This document shows, piece after piece, positions 22,470-33,689 of a stretch of DNA of 64,000 nucleotides. Position 1 is the stretch's first letter; the number at the start of each line of letters is the position of its first letter. The stretch comes from Tricholoma matsutake (lineage: Eukaryota; Basidiomycota; Agaricomycetes; Agaricales; Tricholomataceae), in the NCBI GenBank assembly GCA_026075535.2, contig AP026542.1, forward strand, positions 12,796,287 to 12,860,286. Reading direction: 5' to 3'. A program made the translations under genes and the position numbers. The notes under the pieces were generated by a model, which saw nothing but the letters and a program-made list of their open reading frames with translations, did not search any database and was not told where the DNA came from.

Positions 22470-25400
22470 GCTACAGCCTGTGATAGTATTCTACTTCAGT
22501 CAATAATGGACCACCTCCCACAGTCCTTAATATGCCCAACTACACATTTTATCTGATTGAGATCAACAAATTCCATAGGCCCCAAGTCTTCATAGTAGTT
22601 GATCCCACATTGATTAGTGGCTGGCTCTGAAAGTTTCACCTGATTGATGAACACATAGATGAAAGAATCGGCCTTGATGTTATGTATAGGGGAGTGAGGG
22701 ATATCAACAATGACAAAGCGGAGGATTTGCCTGAAGAAATCTTGCAGATCAAACTCTGGTGTTCAACGTGGTAGATGAGCAAATTTGTCAATGGCGAGTT
22801 GATACTGGAGGACGAGTAAGTTAATATGCACGAAATAGTGTAGTGGGAGGCTTACCCGGACAAATGACATATCTCGACTGTCAGATCTGAGTGGAACAAA
22901 GTCACGAGCATGCATAACATCACCACCCTCCAGCTGGTCCACACGGCCATATTGGGCAAATTGAGTATTCTGGGGTATAAGCTCCTGAATTATTGACGCA
23001 GACTTGTTAAAGCGAGTGGCTAGGGTGGCAATGAGCTTCATCCTCAGAGGAGCGGGGAGGGTTTCCATAGGTCCCTTGGGGTGAGTAAGAACATATAACG
23101 GGCCTAGCTCACTATGATAGGGGAGCAGTTCATCAACATGACTAGAGACTTACATGAAAGCAACTTGACATCTGTATCATGATGGACAGGAGGTAAGAGA
23201 ATAAGTTGTTTGTGCAAGCCATAGAGGAGGGTTATGTGCGTCAACTGTGCATGAGAGGTAACATACTTGTTGATGTTCGCATAGGAAAACCGTCGGCTCC
23301 TGATGTTATGGAGGATGTCACCACAATGGTGCTCCATCGGAAATGCCAAATAAGCCCAGACTGGACCCATAGTCCTGATACTCGGCACAATGTGAAGCAG
23401 TGCATGGATGGTGATGGGCCAACAGGCTATGCACAGCAGATCATTTTGGTAGTATAGACTGTTCATCTATCAGACAGCATCCTGCTGGCAACAAGAAACA
23501 CATACCGTTCATACTTCTGTACCCAGCTCTGGAAACCTCTCTCAAGGTCATTAACTTGATCTTGGGTGATTTCAAATTCGAGGCAGAGTGTTAGTAGTTG
23601 AACTAGTTCCATGAAGTGCTTGTAGTACTGTGGATGCACAAATCAGCCTTTGAGGAGAGTAGGGGCAATGTATAATGTCCAGATTGAATGAGTTTCGGCA
23701 ATCATCTGCACCTTCTCTGATGCTATATTCGGAACCCTAGCACCAAATGCTGCAGGGATAGTTTTTCCTGCCTTTGCGGTGGCCTCTCCAATAGCCTCCC
23801 ATACTGTCGGTCCCAACACATAGCCTTTGTTGTCATGGGAAATATTTTTAAACTCTCCAGTCCAGAAGCAAATCAAGTTGGGAATGAGATTAGCCCATAT
23901 CAGATGCATGAAATCATAAGGGAAGGACACAGGAAAAGAGAGGGAGCTTAAGGTGCTGAGCAGCGGTAAACCTTTGATGCCGTACTTGGTTGCAAGGCCT
24001 TCATAATCCACATTGGTTGACGCATACTGGACTTCCTTTGCTTGCTCCATGAATGACGTGTGATTTTGTAGTGGAAGCGCACATGGGTCGTATTGCTCCT
24101 GTGAGCCTGGGAAGCCATTGCAGCACAAAGGAACATAATGCATTGTCACTCGTGAGGATGGAATGTGGACTCCTTTGATTGTACACATGCAGCATGGAGA
24201 GATTGCGTTGTGGCCCTTCATGCACATAATCATTGAGACAGCCAGTATATTGCCAAAGACAACGATCAGATATGCATGTAAGAGGAAGACAACCTTGGTG
24301 ATCACATCGAAAGCAGAAACACCAATCTCGAGCTGCAGAAGTTCCTGGACTAGGGGCCATAAAAATGAATCAAAATCGCAGGGTTTCTTTGGTCCAGGAA
24401 CCACTCCAATCGAGATAATGTTCCGCTTGAGAAACCGCTCTTCAGGAGGGAGGTTATAATTGAATAGAATCATTGGCCATGCAGTCTTGGTATGGCGCTT
24501 GAAGGGGCCAAAGCCATCTGTGGATAACCCAAGTGCAATGTCCCGAGGATCGGAAAAGAACCACATTGGGAGCTCTTCAGTGTCAATGGTGATGAGGGTC
24601 TCTCAGAGTGAATGATAATGAGTGCCATTGAAAATATTGGTTAATTTTGTTGGGTCAGCTTTGTGTTTGGACCAGTACTGCATTTTCGTTGCATAGGAAG
24701 TACTTGCAAGCATTGCATGGAGATGGGGGATAATGGGAAGATACTCAAAGATTGCTTGTGGTGTTGTCCCATTGGCTTTATAGCGGTCAGTGTTGCACTT
24801 TGGGCATTTCTTGAGGGTTTTGTATGGGCCAGTATAGCAGACGCATGAGGAGGGGCAACAGTGATAGCACATGGGCTGGAAACCGGAGAGAAACTGAACA
24901 CATTTCTCTGTATTCTTCAGGGAGTCCATTGGAAACTGAGGGAAGATGAAGTGAAGTTTGTTGAATGCTTTGTTGGTGAGGTGCTCCTCAAGTTTGAGGG
25001 CATAGGCATGGAGGAGGGTCAGGTCACTCTCATCCAGGATATTGCCCTCTGTAAGTACATCTGTCAGACAATGGTACAGGTATAATTTGACATGGACTCA
25101 CCTAATCATGAGGCTTCCTTCAAGAAGCTTTCACCAAGGAGGTCCCATACTGAGACCCCTTCCTGTCCCAACTCTGCGCTTGGCATTTCATATTCACCCT
25201 CGTCTTCCTGGAAGTCTTTGTTGCTGTTGAAATCCTCATCCTCCATGACCTCATCTTCTTGCATGACCTGATTCTCTTCTGTGACCTCGTCTTCCTCATC
25301 TTCCTCATCACTCTCCTTGACAACAAACTGCTGCACATGGTTATGCCCCCATCATTGTAAGCTAACTTGCTCAACACAACGGGCAATGCGATGGGAGCGG

Positions 25401-25640
25401 CATAAGTTGGTCAAACTGTACTCATCACTGAGGGGTGGCACAAATGATGGCGACAGTTCAGGGGAGCCATTGTTGACTCCAGATGGTCCTGCCTCACCCA
25501 TCTGCAAGTCTGGATTTGCTTCCAGAATGACCTGCAATGGACAACCTTGATTGTCGACATTTCCTGGGAGATCATTAGACATATAGTTGTCAAAATCCTC
25601 ACCCGTAGTAGAGTTATGCATGGCGTCCTCCACTAACAAA
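22470..25640 (-). pseudogene. Plavaka-type transposase, intron-containing, decayed
   Basis: Cut-and-paste transposase of the CACTA-like Plavaka family. In order along the minus strand: an N-terminal acidic region with CRSHRIARCVE (about 25420-25380) and EEDEEDEV; a cysteine cluster CYHCCPSSCVCYTGPYKTLKKCPKC (split in print only: CYHCCPSSCVC, then KKCPKC) near 24860-24790; the catalytic block LGLSTDGFGPFKRH, NYNLPPEERF and VVPGPKKPCDFDSFLWPL (about 24500-24360); MCMKGHNAISPCCMC; and later FPYDFMHLIWANL (about 23920-23880), FPMEHHCGDI (23340) and a C-terminal GGDVMHA...SRDMSFVR (22910-22865) ending near WSIID. Several exon junctions are evident. TGA codons occur near 24601 and at the WSIID-stop-S site where Arg is expected, so it is probably inactive. 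Confidence 0.88.
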
Positions 25641-26060
25641 AGGGCTCATCAAGCAGGAGCTCGGCGTACAATGACCTGTTGCTTCGGTGAAGGGCAAGAT
25701 GATTTCTTTTGTCCAGTCTTCCTTATTGAGGGCTGGTTCTGTGCAAGGATACTCGACATCAAAAGTGAAGGACCTTGCCCTGCCTCATGATGCCATTTAT
25801 GTCACCCTGACATAACCAGATAGCCGAGGATTGAACATTCCAAACAATATCAACATTTGTTTGCCAGGTTTCGCATGCTTTCTCACTTTCATCCCAACAG
25901 CCACCTTCAATTTTTCTTGGTCCACTGTCCTCCTCGTTGCCCCCCTTGAGTAAGTTCCTTTTGATTCATTTTGCTAGTCAGTAAAGTAGATACATAGTAC
26001 ATGCCAAATGAATGATAATACAAAAAATAAGCCTAAGAATCCAATAAAAATCAATACAAA

Positions 26061-28768
26061 ATGCTGATATCCACTCATAGGAAACTTAGGAACGTTGCTG
26101 AAGCCATGAGGAACAATGTCCCAGATGTGGTCTGCCATTTCCTCGACATTGAGGCTCAAGTAGGCGACGAGGAGGACAGTGATGGGTCTGGAGATGGACC
26201 TCCTGGTAAGTTTACTCCAGCACTCCCTATGAGCGCTGTTAATCTGTTTACATTCTAGATGACTTCATTGACGATCAGGTTGGACAACTGAAAGATGCGC
26301 CAGGGCTCCTGGGGAACAAGCTGCCTGACTGAGGCGAGGAGGATCTGAATGACTTCTTGTCAGGAATCTTGGAATGGTCACATAACCTCAATGCACAGTG
26401 GCCAAGATATGATGACGATGTCAATTCCAACGACTCAGACACCCAGGCTGCCATCACTTCATGCATGCCAACTAACACAGACTATCCATTACTGAGGGTT
26501 CGCTGCTCTGTGAGCCTCAATCATTACAATTTTGTGATAGCCTCCTGACTTATTATATCTAGCTAGGGAAGGAGAGCGACACCATAGCCTACCTGTTTAG
26601 GGTTGTGCAACCAGAACACAAGTTGAGGTCTGCATTCTTGTGGGATTCAGTTTGTGGGTGGTTATATATTGAGGCCTTCATGAACCCCATGCTGTCTAAG
26701 CTGCTACATTCTAACCCACAACTTATTCACCCACAAGAGGGTTTTGGGGCGATTGACATGGAAGAGTGGACTATGCTATTGGATATGGATGATGAAAGGT
26801 ACCCCTCTGTTGGAGATTGGGTTACCATCCACCATGGGTTGTACAAAGGGGATGTAGGCTACATTCAGTCCATCGAGAACTGGGGTCAAATCACCCTTCT
26901 TGTAGTTCCTTGCCTCCCTTCCCCTGCCATGGTTGGTTCTTCTTCCAGGAAAAGGAAACAATCTGGTACCCGTGCCAACCCCCACCTGTTTACCAAGGAC
27001 ATGGTGATGAACTTTGTGAGAAACCACGGCATCACACAATTCCAGAAAGGGGAGGACGATTCATGGTGGACCATCTTGGGTTGTAAGTTCAAGCATGCTC
27101 TGAAAGTTAGGACATTCCATCACCATTCAGTCTTGTCTACCTCTGTCTCCATGCCTAGTAGTACATTTTATGAGTTTAAAAGGCCTCTCACCCAGACATC
27201 AGGAATGCAACATTCCCTTGCCCTTCAGAATGGAAATTTTCTGAAGGTGAACATGTGGTAGCCATTAAGCCCTCAGAAAAGCAAGGCATTATTAAAGCTG
27301 TGCATCCTTATTCAGTGGAGGTGGATCTTGAGGATGGCAAGGGCATAGTGAATGTCCCTTGGTCCAATTTGAGAAAGTATGTTGCTGTCGGTGACTTTGC
27401 CAAAGTGATAAGTGGAGCTCTCTGTGGAGAAAAAGGATGGGTAGTAGAAATTAGTGGTGATGAATTTGAAAGTGTTTGGATTGCTGAATGGTCCAAACAC
27501 CAAGAAATAAGTGGTGGCATAACAGCTGTTGGAAGGGGCAGCGTACATGGTGGAGTGCTTCACAACATCCTAATGGTAGGTACATGGCCAAACTTTTGCA
27601 ACCAACCACTAATCAACCTTTACCAGGGACACCATGTCCATATAAATTGGGTCAAGGTTATCAACCCGCCACTCACATTTACAAAGCAACAGTCTATGTC
27701 AAGCAGTACATCAGCAGATCCGCTCATTGCCCACCCAACCCATCCATTTGCATCAGATCCATCAGAGCGCACGCCATGGATCAAAACAGAAGTCGTTGTC
27801 TGCAAGGTCAAGCATCCAATGAAGGGTTATCGTGCAATCGTCAAGGATGTTCTGCCTCTGCAGGACAATTTAAGTGGCCTCAGAATAACTGCTCAGTTCA
27901 CCCACATGAACCTGGCCCATCCATTCAAAACTGAGGTTTTGGACTATGACGATGTTGTGGAAGTATCGTATGTTACTCTAATTTCTGTCAGTGGGCATTG
28001 TGACTAATTTCCTTTGAGTTCTGGTCTCCACTTATACGATTTTGCCCTGTCTTTGAGTGACCTCTTCAAACCTCTTCTGAGACATCCTGCAAGGGCTCCA
28101 GCACCCCAGCAAACCCCAGCTGATGGTGGTAGTTGTACCCTCATGCCGAATTACATTCTCTCATTGCCCGCTTGGAATCCATCATCATGGACTCCATGGA
28201 CTCCCCTCCCTGATTTCCCAGAGATCAAGTTGGCTTCCTCTTCTCATCAGCTGCCTATCTCCCCACAGCAGCAATGTCCAGTGCACCCTCTACTAGACTT
28301 GCAACTTACTGGTGCAAAAATGAAGGTATCGGTTATGGGTGGAGAACATAAAGATAAGGAAGTGGCTGTTACAATTATGCAAGTATCTGGGCAACTATCC
28401 ATCTAGTTCTCACACTACAAGACATCAGGATTCTTGCCTCCAGAACAGGTTTCTCCCAAGCACCCTCACCCGATGCGCAACAATGGGCCACTTGTTGTGA
28501 TTGATGGTGAGCACTGTGGCAAAATGTTCGCTGAATCCACCATCAATACGAAGATGGTCGAGCCATTGTCATGGTGGCTGTTATCCATCAGATGGAGGAT
28601 GGTCAAGGAAGTCTCTCAGAGGAATGCTTGGAGTTCAGTTCTGATGAACTGTGTGTCAGCCATGAGACGAAGAAGGAAAAACAATGGAACGATGGACTGA
28701 TGTCTGGTCTTCACAAGGAGGTGAGGAAGATGCATTCAGATAAGGGATCAACTTTTTATGAAGCATAG
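26061..28768 (+). pseudogene. Spt5-like NGN/KOW-domain protein carried by the Plavaka element
   Basis: Resembles eukaryotic Spt5 (transcription elongation, partner of Spt4 and RNA polymerase II). An acidic N-terminus with FLDIEAQVGDEED and DDFIDDQVG is followed by an NGN-like domain (SAFLWDSVCGWLYIEA, about 26625-26685). Repeated KOW motifs follow: YPSVGDWVTIHHGLYKGDVG (26800-26860), VGDFAKVISGALCGEKGWV, VKHPMKGYRAIVKDV, KVSVMGGEHKDKEVAVTI (28325) and VVIDGEHCGK. Introns fit at 26206-26258, 26510-26562 and 27576-27626, plus one after about 27968. Lesions: TGA after KLPD near 26329, a frame change near 27185, and a one-base loss followed by TGA near 28530. The stop is at 28766-28768; the start is not determined. 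It lies divergent to the transposase, about 420 bp apart. Related TE-linked Spt5-like families are known to me in agaricomycetes. Confidence 0.85.
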
Positions 28769-29525
28769 AATATTTAGATACTCTATAGTCTATCCTATGT
28801 GCCTGTTATAATTACTTTCCACTGCTTATTCTGCCCACCATTGTTGTCTTTCTTTCTCTCGTCCCCTTGCTTTCTGCCCCGCTTCTTTACTCATTGGACA
28901 TTCATGTTGAAGACTGGGTTCACTAGGTGGCTATTATCAATGTAGATCTGGATTGTGACGTTCTCCTGTATTTCTGATGGTATGTCATGGCAACCTATCA
29001 AGTAAGTATCTTCACATACCTTTTGTTCTGATGGTTGGGTACTGACATCTCCATCCCCATTAGGGACTGGGCTGGCTTGTCTGGTATCTATGTGGAGTCT
29101 TCAGCTTCCATTTGCCTGCAGACAAACCAGTGCTTACCCGAGACATTGGAGACATCAGGATGGTCAACCCACACCCTTTTCTCCAGTAGGCCAAGTTGGT
29201 TCTCCACCATATAACTTTCAAGCTCTGTGTCTGGTTCCGTCAGACTTTCCTCAACATCGGAGGTGCCATCGCTGATGCTAATAACACTCCCAACACAATG
29301 GTGAATAGCAGGGTGAATGTGGGGGGATTTCTGGTTTGTGGACATTCTATTGCGCTGTGGATTTCCTGACTTGTAACCTACTTTATATATTGCAGGTTTT
29401 GTTAGTCTACCCACATGACCACCCACACCAAGTTGAAGATCCAGAACGCTAGCAATGTAACATCTCCCTGTGCATTTACGTTATTTGGATCCGTTAGCTT
29501 CTGATACCATCAACTAACATTGTTT
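28769..29525. other. Intergenic part of the Plavaka element
   Basis: No supported gene. A minus-strand ORF at 29088-29426 has no recognisable domain and no context support. Confidence 0.5.
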
Positions 29526-30125
29526 GCCCAAGGTCCAGCCTAGAGCAATGAGAGTCACCGCGTACTTTGAGCCCAAATCCAGTCTAGCAAAATGCATCCC
29601 CTGAACATGTTAATTGCATCCCTGGCTTTGCACCCACTCCCTTACCCAATGCCCAAGCTCCAGCCTAGAGCAATGAGAGTCGCTGTGTACTTTGAGCCCA
29701 AATCCAGTCTAGCAAAATGCATCCCCTGAACATGTTAATTGCATCCCTGGCTTTGCGCCCACTCCCTTACCCAATGCCCAAGCTCTGGCCTAGAGCAGTG
29801 AGAGTCGCTGCATACTTTGAGCCCAAATCCAGTCTAGCAAAATGCATCCCCTGAACATGTTAATTGCATCCCTGGCTTTGTGCCCACTCCCTTACCCAAC
29901 GCCCAAGCTCTGGCCCCAAGCAATGAGCACAATTTCCACCCATATGTTAAGTCTAGTCTATAGAAATTCATTGCCCTGAATGTGTTAATTGCATTCCTGT
30001 CTTTGCAGCGCCTCCTGCTCCCAACACACAAGCTCTGGCCTTGAGCAATGAGCCACCGTGTATGTTAAGTCCAGTCTACATGAAATGTGTCCCCCTGAAT
30101 GCATTGATTGCATCCTGTCATTATT
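29526..30125 (+). repeat. 125-bp tandem repeat, about 4.7 copies
   Basis: Units start at 29526, 29651, 29776, 29901 and about 30026, a strict 125-bp spacing (GCCCAAGCTCYGGCCTAGAG, AATGAGAGTC, CCAGTCTAGCAAAATGCATC, TGTTAATTGCATCCCTGGC, CCACTCCCTTACCC). The first three are nearly identical; the last two are more diverged and have lost a short segment. Non-coding. Confidence 0.93.
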
Positions 30126-30296
30126 TCCAGGAACATTCAAGTTGTCCTCTGCACAAAATGTGGTCCTCAACTTCTAGTTTTTCTGACCCTTGCACCAGAA
30201 GACTTATCTTGTGGTTCGCCTCTGCAGCGCATAGACTATACACAGATCTTATCCTTTGTTGAGTCCTTAAGAGCATGTTGTTACCTTCCAATCCTC

Positions 30297-31158
30297 ATGG
30301 CAAAAACTTCAGTGTCTAAGAAATCCAAGCAAGGTGGTAAGGCGAAGTCGGCGTTGACCTCTCTCGCAAAGAAAGTGGGAGGTTAGGGTTTCACTATTTT
30401 GCATTGAGACATTATCGCTTACTGTGCTACACTTGACTAGGGACAGCAGCAAAAACCTTGGAGGCTCAGTTGAAGGAACTAAAGGGTGCAGTCGCCATTT
30501 TTCTCCTTTGTACATTCCTGCCAACCATCATCAGCTGAGAACGATGTCTTGCACAAGGCTGCAGCTGCTAAAGAAAACACCATGATGATGATACCATGGC
30601 CACCCAGAGGAAGTGGCATCACCAGTAATGGATTCAACTTACAAACTGCCATGCACCTTGAGGATGATACTGATTTGTACACTGCCCTTCACGTAAGTTG
30701 ATCCCTTGTGCACATAGCCTTTCTGAGGATTAGTAGCATTGTGTCCGGGATGTAACCGCCACAGCCGGGCTTGATTGTTCTGTTATGTGGCACCACCAAC
30801 CAAAGCCAGTTGTTGCCAAAATCATTGCAATGGTACATTCATCTCCTAGGCTCGAGAGTGCCACCACTACTTCAAGTGTTTCCCGCATGGTTGGGTGGTT
30901 GAAGAATTTATTAAGTCCAGTCTGAAGAACAAGCATGCCTATGCCCATAAACATGGATATTTTGCTGTAATGACAAACTTGGATGACATAGTGGATGAGG
31001 ACGAGAAGGATAGGGACAACACAGAGGATACAGGCGATGCAGAGGACGATGCAGGGGATGCGGGGGATGTGGAGGATGCGGAGGAAGACATGGAGGATGA
31101 AGGTGACAAGGGCAAGGGACTCGAAGAGGATAGGGGTAGCTCAGATGATGATGCTTGA
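30297..31158 (+). CDS. Small TE-linked protein: basic/coiled-coil N-terminus, acidic C-terminus
   Basis: A gene model of five exons keeps one frame of about 230 residues: 30297-30381, 30441-30485, 30535-30692, 30737-30832 and 30850-31158. It starts MAKTSVSKKSKQGGKAK (basic), then a short helix TAAKTLEAQLKELK, a central block (IPWPPRGSGITSNGF, TAMHLEDDTDLYTAL, then TATAGLDCSVMWHH and RECHHYFKCFPHGW) and a long acidic tail (DEDEKDRD...SSDDDA). I recall proteins with this order (PRPxGxxG...FNLxxAMxL...HP) next to agaricomycete transposons; the function is unknown. The last interruption is only 17 nt (30833-30849, GT...AG), too short for a normal intron. If it is not spliced, the frame is broken there. 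No CGA-to-TGA stop is seen. Confidence 0.6.
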
Positions 31159-31439
31159 AATGTGATCATGCTCTGTATGTATGGCCTGAATTTTGGCCAA
31201 TAACAAATGATTTCCAATGGGGGGGACCACTACTCATAACAGTTGAAAAGTCACTGCTAGCAGTATGAAACCTGTTGATAAAACTACTACATAAAGTGGA
31301 TGAATTCTTCCACTCTCAAAGAACCTGGAAAGTTGATGAAATTCAACCTGGGTAGAGGTTGTTATTCTTGCCCATATAAAGATAAAAACAACCCATGGGA
31401 TGGTATGAATTAGGACAAATTCTGTGAGGAATTCATCCC

Positions 31440-32265
31440 TTTGACACCCTTAAATGGGGGGGGGGGGGGGAAATTCCTTCTTTCATTCCCCTTATAGTTG
31501 ATGAAATTTAGCCCATGTAGAGGAGTGTTATTTTTGCCCATATAAAGATGAAAACCATCCCATGGGATGAATTTGGTGTAGGATGAACTGGGGACGAAAT
31601 TCAGGAGGTTTTCATCCCATTGACTCATCCCTTGCAATAGAAAAAACCTCCTTTTTCACTCCTCTTGGGGGTAGATTTTCAATCCAACTCCTGATGAAAC
31701 TTATTCCATTCTGGGGTTTATCAATACATGAAAACTATACCATAAATATATCAATTTACACTATTTAAAGGTGTGAAATGTGGGATGGGTTTCCTACTCT
31801 GCAGGCCCCATAGTGTCGAACAAATCTACATGCCCATGTTCTGTGGGCTTATCTCCTTCATTTGGGCCTTCATGATACCTTGCTTCCTGCTGATGAACTG
31901 CCTTCTGAAGAGCACTATGGGGCCCAAGGGGTAGGAAAACTATCCCACATTTCATATCTTTAGATAGTGTAAAATGATATATTTATGATATAGTTTTCAT
32001 GTATTGATAAACCCCAAAATGGAATAAGTTTCATCAGGAGTTGGCATGAAAATCTACCACTAAGAGGAGTGAAAAAGAATGCTTTTTCCTACCTGTAAGG
32101 GATCAGTCGATGGGATGAAAACCTCCCACATTTTGTCCCCAGTTCATCCCACACCAAATTCATCCCATGGGATAGTTTTCATCTTTATATGGGCATAAAT
32201 AACACCCCTCTACCTGGGTTGAATTTCATCAACTTTCCAGGGGTTTAAGAGGAATGAAAGAACCT
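31440..32265. repeat. Large palindrome made of two facing Plavaka ends (end type B)
   Basis: 31440-31815 reads, in reverse complement, as a roughly 85-90% match (by eye) to 31913-32265. Both start CACTATGGGGCC and share AATGGAATAAGTTTCATCAG, CCCCAGTTCATCC, TTCATCCCATGGGAT and CTTTATATGGGC blocks. The 97-bp spacer 31816-31912 is unique DNA between two separate elements. A partial second copy of the TTGATGAAATT...CCATATAAAGAT block lies at 31332-31390, next to a run of about 16 G. Confidence 0.88.
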
Positions 32266-32561
32266 GCCTACAATGTATTTTCATCCCATTAGGGATGTTG
32301 GTTGGATGAATTTCTCCTTTTTACAAAGGAATTTTCAGACCATTGATAGAATAGTTTCATTATGTATCAGAGTAAATTTCTAGCCACTAAAATACAAAAT
32401 CTACTCGAAAGAAGTGAAAAAATCCCCCTGACCCCTGATGACCCATCATCGTGTCCCCATCAGCCCATCATGTCACCATCATTGTCACCATCATTGTCAT
32501 CATCTGTCTGTCCTGTTGTCCCATTGTTTCAGCATCCCATCCCTGTTTGTCCACATTTGGC

Positions 32562-33575
32562 TAGTGATGTGCAGGGCCTGGCTTGGCTCAAAAGCCAGGG
32601 CTTGGGCTTGGCTTGAGCAGGCTCAGGCTTCAATACATCATGAGCCGGGCCCTAGTAGCAGGCTCAGGCTCAGCTCAGGCTTGGGTCAGGCTCAGGCCAC
32701 GGCTTGAGTAGGATATCTGAAAATCTCATAGAGGATATAAATATAATGGGAAAAGATGTTAGAACCAATCCTGACAGACTTACCATAATTGATCTTTAGT
32801 ACATGAGCAATCATTGGTGTACAGCATATGTATAGGGTCATATGGAGTGGGCACAGGTCTAAATTTTGGTATGAGTGTTCAACATTGTTTGGAACTTGCT
32901 GACATTGATCAATGACGTGCATCGTGATCAACACAATTGGTTGTTGTCTGCTCAGCAATGTAGTTGCAACATGGGTTCTTCTTCTGGTATTAATCTTCTT
33001 TTTCTTTCTTACTTTAGATCATTGCTTTCGACATACTCCAACAATGAAAGTTTCTTGAACTCAATCACGAGGGCCCAGGTTTGATGAGCTCAAATTGTAT
33101 ACACAATTTTTCTGGTATGATTCATCCGATATGCAGGGAGATCTGCATGGCAGAATAGCCACAAGGTATGTATTTATTAAATACAAATACATTCCTTTGG
33201 ACTAACCTCATTGATCAAGCCAACACCCTCCTTTACAAGCTCAAAGTTGGACATTACTCACCCACGTTTATCCCAGTTCTCCTACTCCTACATCATCTGT
33301 GCAGCTCCTGGTAAGTCAGACATTAAGCATTTGCTTGTTGCTGTGCTCCAGGAGCTTCCAATTTGTGAGATGAGGAGTAGAGAAGTACACTATGTGGCAC
33401 TGGTGAAGCATAGCCAGCAAGCCGGGGCTTGAGGGCTCGGTTCGGGCTTCACAGACATTGAGCCGAGCCCTAGGCCCTACCAAGCCTCCTCTAAGGCTCG
33501 GCTCGGCTCGGCTTGGGCTTCCAGGGCTTGGCAGCTGGGACTTGAGGGCTTTGGGCCAGGCCTTGTACATCACTA
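32562..33575. mobile_element. hAT-type MITE 2 with perfect 8-bp target duplication
   Basis: 1014 bp. The terminal inverted repeat consensus is TAGTGATGTRCARGGCCTGG, with duplication CATTTGGC at 32554-32561 and 33576-33583. The ends are GC-rich GGCTTGGCTC/GGCTCGGCTC arrays; the middle has no transposase. The TAGNG terminus and 8-bp duplication place it in the hAT superfamily, but it is unrelated in sequence to the element at 16202-17690. A decayed GAGCTGGCT-type relative is at about 40045-40130. Confidence 0.88.
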
Positions 33576-33689
33576 CATTTGGCATCCATGTCCCTTTGTC
33601 CTGTCCTGTCCCTCATCTGGTGTGGTAGTTGAGGTAGTCGTGGTGTGGTGTGGTGCCCTGTCCCATCATTGTGCCAGTCCTTGTTGTCC

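Larger units (their letters stand above)
21254..31815. mobile_element. Complete Plavaka (CACTA-superfamily) transposon with cargo genes
   Basis: 10,562 bp. The left terminus is CACTGTGGACCCAGCAC and the right terminus (inward) is CACTATGGGGCC. Both carry the CACTR start of CACTA elements, and the element is flanked by the 3-bp duplication TCG (21251-21253 and 31816-31818), the size CACTA elements make. Inside are a Plavaka transposase (minus), an Spt5-like gene (plus), a 125-bp tandem array and a small gene (plus). Long AT-rich subterminal regions carry GGATGAATTT/AAATTCATCC motifs at both ends. The two terminal repeats resemble each other only over about 12 bp (9 matches), so the boundary call rests on CACTR, the duplication and the sister element at 31913-40861, which has the same two ends. 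Confidence 0.82.

Noticed and set aside
23104..23466. Independent small gene on the minus strand
   Set aside because: Its text (FPMEHHCGDILHNIRSRRF) is an internal Plavaka transposase exon, so it is included in that feature.
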